Positions 59,876-64,000 of a stretch of DNA of 64,000 nucleotides are shown here, piece by piece (the first letter of the stretch is position 1; each line of letters starts with the position of its first letter). A model generated the notes under the pieces. The model ran no database searches, was not told where the DNA came from, and was given only the letters and a program-made list of their open reading frames with translations. This DNA comes from an uncultured Roseobacter sp. (lineage in GTDB: Bacteria; Pseudomonadota; Alphaproteobacteria; Rhodobacterales; Rhodobacteraceae), in NCBI RefSeq assembly GCF_947492555.1, contig NZ_CANLNE010000003.1, positions 310,001 to 374,000 of the forward strand, written 5' to 3'. The position numbers and the translations under genes are program-made.

Positions 59876-60418
59876 ATGGCAACAGATACGCATATCCGTG
59901 AACTGATAAACCGACTTGCAAGGTTGGATGCGGCCGCTGGCTGGGCAGGGGATTTGAACCCCTCGCAGCGCGCCGTACTCGGCTATCTTTGTCGGGCCAA
60001 CCGATTTTCCAGAAGCCCGTCGCATGTAGCGGATTATCTTGGAACAACTCGGGGAACGACAACCCAATCGCTGAAATCCCTACTCCAGAAAGGATACGTG
60101 AAGGAGCATCGTTCAGAGCATGACAGACGGGTTATCAGCTATGAGTTGACGCAAGCGGGACGCATGGCCGCGGAGCGCCCTGCGCCGTTGCAAAGTGCAG
60201 TGTCTGCGCTCGGCAGGGATGATCAGAACGCCTTGCAAAGCTTGCTGCGCAACGCGCTTCAAAATGCGCTCGCTGAAAATGAGGGCCGCGAATTCGGTCT
60301 GTGCAAAACCTGCATTCATCATCGAAACGTTGAAGGTGTTCCCTTTTGCGCATTGTTGGACGTGACGCTGTCACCTGATGAAGGAAATCAGATTTGTCAT
60401 GAACAGGAGAGCGTATGA
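59876..60418 (+). CDS. MarR family regulator with C-terminal cysteine cluster
   Basis: The 180-residue protein has a winged helix of MarR type (NPSQRAVLGYLCRANRFS; VADYLGTTRGTTTQSLKSLLQKGYVKEHRSEHDRRVISYELT, about residues 28-100) and a C-terminal extension with C143, C146, C158 and C174 (CX2CX11CX15C), possibly an Fe-S or zinc site. No ribosome binding site precedes the ATG, and the predicted transcription start is the ATG itself, so the message may be leaderless. It overlaps the MOSC gene by 4 bp (ATGA). The TTTCGACTC repeats are its likely operators. Confidence 0.85.
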   Translation: MATDTHIRELINRLARLDAAAGWAGDLNPSQRAVLGYLCRANRFSRSPSHVADYLGTTRGTTTQSLKSLLQKGYVKEHRSEHDRRVISYELTQAGRMAAERPAPLQSAVSALGRDDQNALQSLLRNALQNALAENEGREFGLCKTCIHHRNVEGVPFCALLDVTLSPDEGNQICHEQESV

Positions 60419-61104
60419 CGGCGTCCCTGACATCCCGGATAGACGGGCTTTTCGTTGGCCAGATACAAAATCGCTGGGAGGGCCGGGAGCCCTCGGCGAT
60501 TGGCAAAACGGCGGTCACCAGCCCCATGCTGATCGATGAAAACGGATTTGTTGAGGATGCGCAGGCCGATCTCAAGAACCACGGGGGATGTGACAAGGCG
60601 ATCCACCACTATGCTTCGGACCACTACGCATCATGGATAGCAGAAGGAGAGATTCCGGTGGGGACGATCCCGGCTGCATTCGGCGAAAATGTCGCCACGT
60701 CCGGCATGACCGAAGATATGCTATGTGTCGGAGATATCCTGCGTTTCGGAACAGCTGTCGTTCAGATCAGTCAAGGGCGACAGCCTTGCTGGAAGGTGTC
60801 CGAGCATACCCGGAACAGCCGTATGGCCTATCTGTTCCAGAAGACAGGGCGGACGGGCTGGTACTACCGGGTTTTGGAGAATGGCCGGGTGGCGGTGGGT
60901 AACGAGGTGCAGCTCATTGAGCGCCGACAGCCCGACTGGTCGGTCAGGCGCGTTACGGCTGCGCGCCTCACGCGGCGTATTTCCGAGGAGGATGCGGCGG
61001 AGTTGGCGATGGTGCCTGAGCTCGCCGAGGGCTGGCGTGTTGCATTCTCCAGAATGGCATCCGGAGATCGGACCGAAGACACCAGCCGACGGCTGGAAGG
61101 CTGA
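60415..61104 (+). CDS. MOSC domain protein (YiiM-like)
   Basis: The 229-residue protein has a MOSC domain (about residues 30-165): DLKNHGGCDKAIHHYASDHYASW, FGENVATSGMTEDMLCVGDILRFG, VQISQGRQPCWKVSEHT with the Cys near 125, then the C-terminal 3-alpha region typical of YiiM. YiiM reduces N-hydroxylated bases such as 6-hydroxylaminopurine with a molybdenum cofactor. It is coupled to the MarR-family regulator by ATGA, so the substrate may be a toxic or oxidised compound. Confidence 0.88.
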   Translation: MTASLTSRIDGLFVGQIQNRWEGREPSAIGKTAVTSPMLIDENGFVEDAQADLKNHGGCDKAIHHYASDHYASWIAEGEIPVGTIPAAFGENVATSGMTEDMLCVGDILRFGTAVVQISQGRQPCWKVSEHTRNSRMAYLFQKTGRTGWYYRVLENGRVAVGNEVQLIERRQPDWSVRRVTAARLTRRISEEDAAELAMVPELAEGWRVAFSRMASGDRTEDTSRRLEG

Positions 61105-61206
61105 AACTACAGGCGAGGTTTCTCAAGCTGCTGCCGAGCAACCAATGGGTAAGACGGGTCATATCTGTCTTACTTCCATACGTCCTGCGCCTTGCTGAAA
61201 GGCGAT

Positions 61207-61250
61207 CACGAAAAGCATCGTGGCCAAATGTCTGCTTTCAGCATTTGGCC
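61207..61250. other. Two adjacent hairpins downstream of the MOSC gene
   Basis: CACGA/TCGTG (61207-61211 with 61218-61222) is followed by GGCCAAATG/CATTTGGCC (61222-61230 with 61242-61250), extended inside by CTG/CAG. No U tract follows on either strand. The rest of the 256 bp between the MOSC gene and tRNA-Gly shows no gene. Confidence 0.5.
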
Positions 61251-61360
61251 GACCAAAAGGATCACATATTCCGATTGTGAACGGCTGCCGATCAAATAAC
61301 CGAAACCCAACGAAAGACAGGTCTCTCTTTTAGACGCGATTCTTCGTGAATGGTCCCCAT

Positions 61361-61435
61361 TGGAGCGGGCGAGGCGATTCGAACGCCCGACCCTAACCTT
61401 GGCAAGGTTATGCTCTACCCCTGAGCTACGCCCGC
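61361..61435 (-). tRNA. tRNA-Gly (GCC)
   Basis: On the minus strand: acceptor GCGGGCG/CGCCCGC, D arm GCTC/GAGC, anticodon stem TAACC/GGTTA with loop TTGCCAA (anticodon GCC), T stem GGGCG/CGCCT with loop TTCGAAT, discriminator T and encoded CCA. All arms pair well. Confidence 0.95.
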
Positions 61436-61552
61436 ATCCTTGGGTGAGGCGTGAGATACCTGCGCTGCTCGCTGCCTGCAAGTGAAAAATCGGCTCGCGA
61501 TCCAAAAAAGTTGGCAGGTTTTCACCGCGCATGTCACAACACGCGCGCCCGC

Positions 61553-61933
61553 TTACGAGGCTTTCTGGATCAGGTCCCAGCGGTTGCCAAAAGGATCGCG
61601 AAACACGGCCACCGTGCCATAAGGCTCGGTTCTGGGATTTTCTTCGAAAACGATGCCATGTGCCAGCAGGCGGGCATGGTCGCGTGCAAAATCCTTCGTT
61701 TCCAGAAACAGCCATACCCGGCCGCCGCCCTGATGGCCGATCATGGCTTCCTGCTGCGCGCCATCCGCACGTGCGAGGATGAGGGAGAGTGCCGCGCCCG
61801 GTGCCCGCACTTCGACCCATCTTTTCCGGCCCTGAGGTATGTCCGCGACAAGGTCGAACCCCAGTATGTCGACGAAGAAGGCGAGGCCCGCTTCATAGTC
61901 GGGCACGAGGATGGAGAAGGACGATATCTGCAT
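61553..61933 (-). CDS. VOC (glyoxalase/bleomycin-resistance) family protein
   Basis: The 126-residue single VOC domain protein has SFSILVPDYEAGLAFFVDILGFDLVADI (residues 5-32), RWVEVRAPGA, HQGGGRVWLFLETKDF and FRDPFGNRWDLIQ near the C terminus, the usual pattern for this fold. The substrate is unknown. The ATG at 61933 is chosen because CAGGAAGATCGC precedes it; the longer frame reaching 62020 is not supported. Confidence 0.85.
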   Translation of the reverse strand: MQISSFSILVPDYEAGLAFFVDILGFDLVADIPQGRKRWVEVRAPGAALSLILARADGAQQEAMIGHQGGGRVWLFLETKDFARDHARLLAHGIVFEENPRTEPYGTVAVFRDPFGNRWDLIQKAS

Positions 61934-62249
61934 GCGATCTTCCTGCCATGGATACCGGGAAAGCGACATGGAAAACCGAACCGTGGTCGGAATTGATTCG
62001 CCCTCCGCGCCCGATCTCACTCCGATAAGCCCGTCGGCTTTTGGTTGTGTGCCGGGGTGTTACTGGTCATCACGATTGAGATTTTCCACCGGTGGTGGAA
62101 ATTGTACCCCCGATGCCGGGGTTTTTTGAGTTCGATGGTCTTGCCGCTTTGGGTTTTCACGGAATTTGCGTTAAGCTCTGGGGCGGTGGGTATGAATTTC
62201 AACCCGCTGCAGACGCCGCTTGTGCGGCACGTGGTTTAGGGGATTTGAA
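61934..62249. other. 316-bp gap with a hairpin-terminator unit on the plus strand
   Basis: No gene is supported here. The notable part is 62083-62127: an inverted repeat TTTCCACC-GGT-GGTGGAAA (62083-62101), then a terminator. A short transcript ending there could be a small RNA or a leader of the VPLPA-CTERM gene; no promoter could be defined. Confidence 0.45.
62108..62127 (+). terminator. Rho-independent terminator or attenuator before the VPLPA-CTERM gene
   Basis: CCCCG/CGGGG with loop ATGC is followed by six T. No annotated plus-strand gene lies before it, so it must end an unannotated RNA or attenuate the downstream gene. Confidence 0.7.
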
Positions 62250-62846
62250 GTGAACTGGATTTTTAAATCTGTCGCAGCCGGCATCATAGCGCTTGGCTTG
62301 AATGTCAGCGCGGCGAGCGCGGCGGTCATTGAAAGCTGTGGGAACAAGGATTTCTCGGCAACGCAGGACGGCATGGATCTGTCCGTGACGGACCCGGGTT
62401 CCATTTGTGGCAATCTCGGTGGTCCGCAGGGGAACTCAACCGGTGCAGCCAGCCCGATCGCGGCCGCCGGCTGGATATCTGGCGCGGAGGTACAGGGCAG
62501 CAATCCCGATGGCGCCAGCGGCCAGGGTGACGGTAACCTGTCGTTGGCGATAAGTATCCTCGACAACACGTGGACGATCCTGAACCCTAACAACTACGAG
62601 AAAGTCGGTCTGTCGGTAAAGCATGGGAACGGGTTTGCGTTCTACAATCTCGATCTGACCAAGGCCCTGACCGGGACCTGGTTCACCTATGACAATGCAA
62701 ATTCCGGCGCTGGCAACGCGTTTTCGCATATCAATGCGTGGTACATGGGGGACCCGGTTTCGCCAGTTCCACTGCCAGCCGCGGGTTGGATGCTGATCGC
62801 GGGGCTTGGCGGCTTGGGCGCGATGCGCCGGTTCCGCAAATCCTGA
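62250..62846 (+). CDS. VPLPA-CTERM sorting domain exported protein
   Basis: The 198-residue protein has a signal peptide (NWIFKSVAAGIIALGLNVSAASA, cut near residue 24) and ends with VPLPAAGWMLIAGLGGLGAMRRFRKS, the tripartite VPLPA motif, transmembrane segment and basic tail that direct exosortase-type processing in Rhodobacterales. The middle part, rich in Gly, Asn and Ser, resembles exopolysaccharide-associated surface proteins. GTG at 62250 follows TAGGGGATTTGAA. No exosortase gene is in the window. A strong terminator follows. Confidence 0.85.
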   Translation: MNWIFKSVAAGIIALGLNVSAASAAVIESCGNKDFSATQDGMDLSVTDPGSICGNLGGPQGNSTGAASPIAAAGWISGAEVQGSNPDGASGQGDGNLSLAISILDNTWTILNPNNYEKVGLSVKHGNGFAFYNLDLTKALTGTWFTYDNANSGAGNAFSHINAWYMGDPVSPVPLPAAGWMLIAGLGGLGAMRRFRKS

Positions 62847-62868
62847 CCATAGCCGAGACGCATTAGGT

Positions 62869-62894
62869 AAAGGCCCCTTCGTGGGGCCTTTTTT
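62869..62894 (+). terminator. Rho-independent terminator after the VPLPA-CTERM gene
   Basis: AAAGGCCCC/GGGGCCTTT with loop TTCGT is followed by further T. The stem also gives a short U tract on the minus strand, so it may help end the pyruvate carboxylase transcript. Confidence 0.88.
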
Positions 62895-62953
62895 AGTTTT
62901 TGGCCCCCCGCGCGCATCCAGGCGCGGGGAGGCCAGTCAAAGTGCGCTTTGGA

Positions 62954-64000
62954 TCAATCCAGTTCCACCAGCAGGTCCTTGGCGTCAATCTGGCCACCCG
63001 GCGTGACATGCACCGCCTTGATCACCGCATCGCGTTCGGCATGTATCCCGGTTTCCATCTTCATCGCCTCTATCGTCAGCAGCAGGTCGCCCGCCTTGAC
63101 CTTGCCGCCGACACTGGCCGCAACCGAGGCGACGACACCGGGCATCGGCGCGCCGATATGATTGGCGTTGCCAACTTCCGCCTTGGGCCGCTGCGCCGTG
63201 CTGGCCTTGACCAGACGGTTGGGCACGCGGATCACGCGGGGTTGGCCGTTGAGCTCGAAGAACACCTTGACCTCGCCATCCTCGTTGGTGTCGCCCACCG
63301 CCTGCAACCGGATTTCCAGCGTCTTGCCGGGATCGATCTCGGCAGAGATTTCCTCGCCCGGTTCCATGCCGTAGAAAAACGTTTTCGTCGGCAGCGCGCG
63401 CACGGGGCCATAGGTGCGATGCCGTCCCATGTAGTCGAGGAAGACCTTGGGATACATCAGGTAGCCGCTCAGATCCTCATCATCGACCTCGCGGCCTTCC
63501 ATTGCATCCGATGCTTCCTTGCGCAGTGCTTCCAGATCGGCGGGCGGCAGGTGCTTGCCCGGGCGTTCGGTGTTGGGTTTTTCGTCCTTCAGCACTTTTT
63601 CCAGAATGCCAGCCGGGAAACCGCCGGGAGGCTGGCCAAGGTTGCCGCGCATCATATCGACAACGCTGTCGGGGAAGGCGACATCGGTCTGAGGGTTCTC
63701 CACGTCTGCGCGGGAGAGGTTCTGCGACACCATCATCAGCGCCATGTCACCCACCACCTTGGATGAGGGTGTCACCTTCACGATGTCGCCGAACATCTGG
63801 TTCACATCGGCATAGGTCTGCGCCACCTCGTGCCAACGGTCTTCCAGACCCAGACTGGCAGCCTGCGCCTTGAGGTTGGTGAACTGCCCGCCGGGCATCT
63901 CGTGCAGATAAACCTCGGAGGAGGGGGCCTGCATGCCGGTCTCGAAGGCCGCATAGTGGCTGCGCACCTCTTCCCAGTAATCCGAGATTTCGCGCACCGC
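62954..64000 (-). CDS. pyc: Pyruvate carboxylase, C-terminal part (gene runs off the window)
   Basis: Pyruvate carboxylase makes oxaloacetate from pyruvate with biotin and ATP. The visible 348 residues are the end of the carboxyltransferase region (EVYLHEMPGGQFTNLKAQA; VTPSSKVVGDMALMMVSQNL), the allosteric linker and the biotin carrier domain with IEAMKMETGIHAERD at the biotin lysine, ending in LLVELD. The N-terminal biotin carboxylase lies right of the window. It is partial at the 5' side only. Confidence 0.93.
   Translation of the reverse strand, partial: AVREISDYWEEVRSHYAAFETGMQAPSSEVYLHEMPGGQFTNLKAQAASLGLEDRWHEVAQTYADVNQMFGDIVKVTPSSKVVGDMALMMVSQNLSRADVENPQTDVAFPDSVVDMMRGNLGQPPGGFPAGILEKVLKDEKPNTERPGKHLPPADLEALRKEASDAMEGREVDDEDLSGYLMYPKVFLDYMGRHRTYGPVRALPTKTFFYGMEPGEEISAEIDPGKTLEIRLQAVGDTNEDGEVKVFFELNGQPRVIRVPNRLVKASTAQRPKAEVGNANHIGAPMPGVVASVAASVGGKVKAGDLLLTIEAMKMETGIHAERDAVIKAVHVTPGGQIDAKDLLVELD

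Noticed and set aside
61361-62250. Integration site or mobile element near tRNA-Gly
   Set aside because: No integrase gene, no direct repeat of the tRNA 3' end, and flanking genes look like normal chromosome.

Overview
The window is about 64 kb of ordinary, gene-dense alphaproteobacterial chromosome, most likely from the Roseobacter group of the Rhodobacteraceae. Reasons: high-GC coding sequence with many GTG and TTG starts and ATGA/GTGA overlaps; an alphaproteobacterial LexA box (GTTC-N7-GTTC) before mmcB; a tRNA-His without the -1 G; a CarD-family regulator; an RpoH-type sigma factor; a secreted protein ending in a VPLPA-CTERM sorting tail; and a multidomain pyruvate carboxylase. I see no insertion sequence, prophage, CRISPR array or rRNA operon. 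The genus is inference.

Layout, left to right. 1-2.9 kb: a small membrane protein, HlyU and YjbQ family genes, then nrdR-ribD. 2.9-7.5 kb: a minus-strand capsule operon (kpsS, an OPX export lipoprotein, kpsC) that splits the riboflavin genes. 7.6-10.5 kb: ribE-ribBX-ribH-nusB. 10.5-13 kb: small membrane proteins, an SOS-type mmcB, an acetyltransferase and tRNA-His. 13-18 kb: an RluD-like pseudouridine synthase, rpoH with a heat-shock-type promoter, an oxidoreductase and a PepF-type peptidase. 18-22.9 kb: a minus-strand run of an amidohydrolase, an ATP-dependent DNA ligase with its partner exonuclease, a lipase-like hydrolase and an SCP2 protein. 22.9-28 kb: TPR protein, SUV3-like helicase, S4 RNA-binding protein, 7Fe ferredoxin and CarD. 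28-30 kb: cobS and cobT. 30-36.7 kb: a K+/H+ antiporter, an Lrp-type regulator divergent from 4-hydroxyphenylpyruvate dioxygenase, a large GspL/PilM-like plus PilP-like fusion and a SIMPL protein. 36.7-41 kb: metY, a glycosyltransferase-like gene, tRNA-Tyr, an rRNA methyltransferase and small genes. 41-46 kb: the histidine genes hisE, hisF, hisA, hisH and hisB, interrupted by plus-strand genes. 46-50 kb: a winged-helix/TPR regulator divergent from an orphan sugar-type binding protein. 50-59 kb: an acetate module (acs, adk, DUF4212, Na+/solute symporter, cNMP/CBS/DUF294 signalling protein, membrane protein, membrane-anchored PAS plus DnaQ-type exonuclease). 59-64 kb: a secreted His-rich protein divergent from a MarR-MOSC operon, tRNA-Gly, a VOC protein, the VPLPA-CTERM protein and the 3' part of pyruvate carboxylase.

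The most interesting structures are regulatory and organisational. The MarR intergenic region is a nearly mirror-symmetric double promoter: one self-complementary TTGCAA hexamer can serve as the -35 box in both directions, and each 17-bp spacer carries one arm of a 13-bp inverted repeat. mmcB has a LexA box inside a promoter that would give a leaderless mRNA. rpoH has a sigma-32-like promoter overlapping a 16-bp perfect palindrome. The RibBA protein has lost the zinc cysteines of its GTP cyclohydrolase II half. The acetate module joins an AMP-producing enzyme, an AMP-consuming kinase, a symporter with an EF-hand-like loop, and a signalling protein next to a membrane exonuclease. All functional calls come from reading sequence only; no database search was run.
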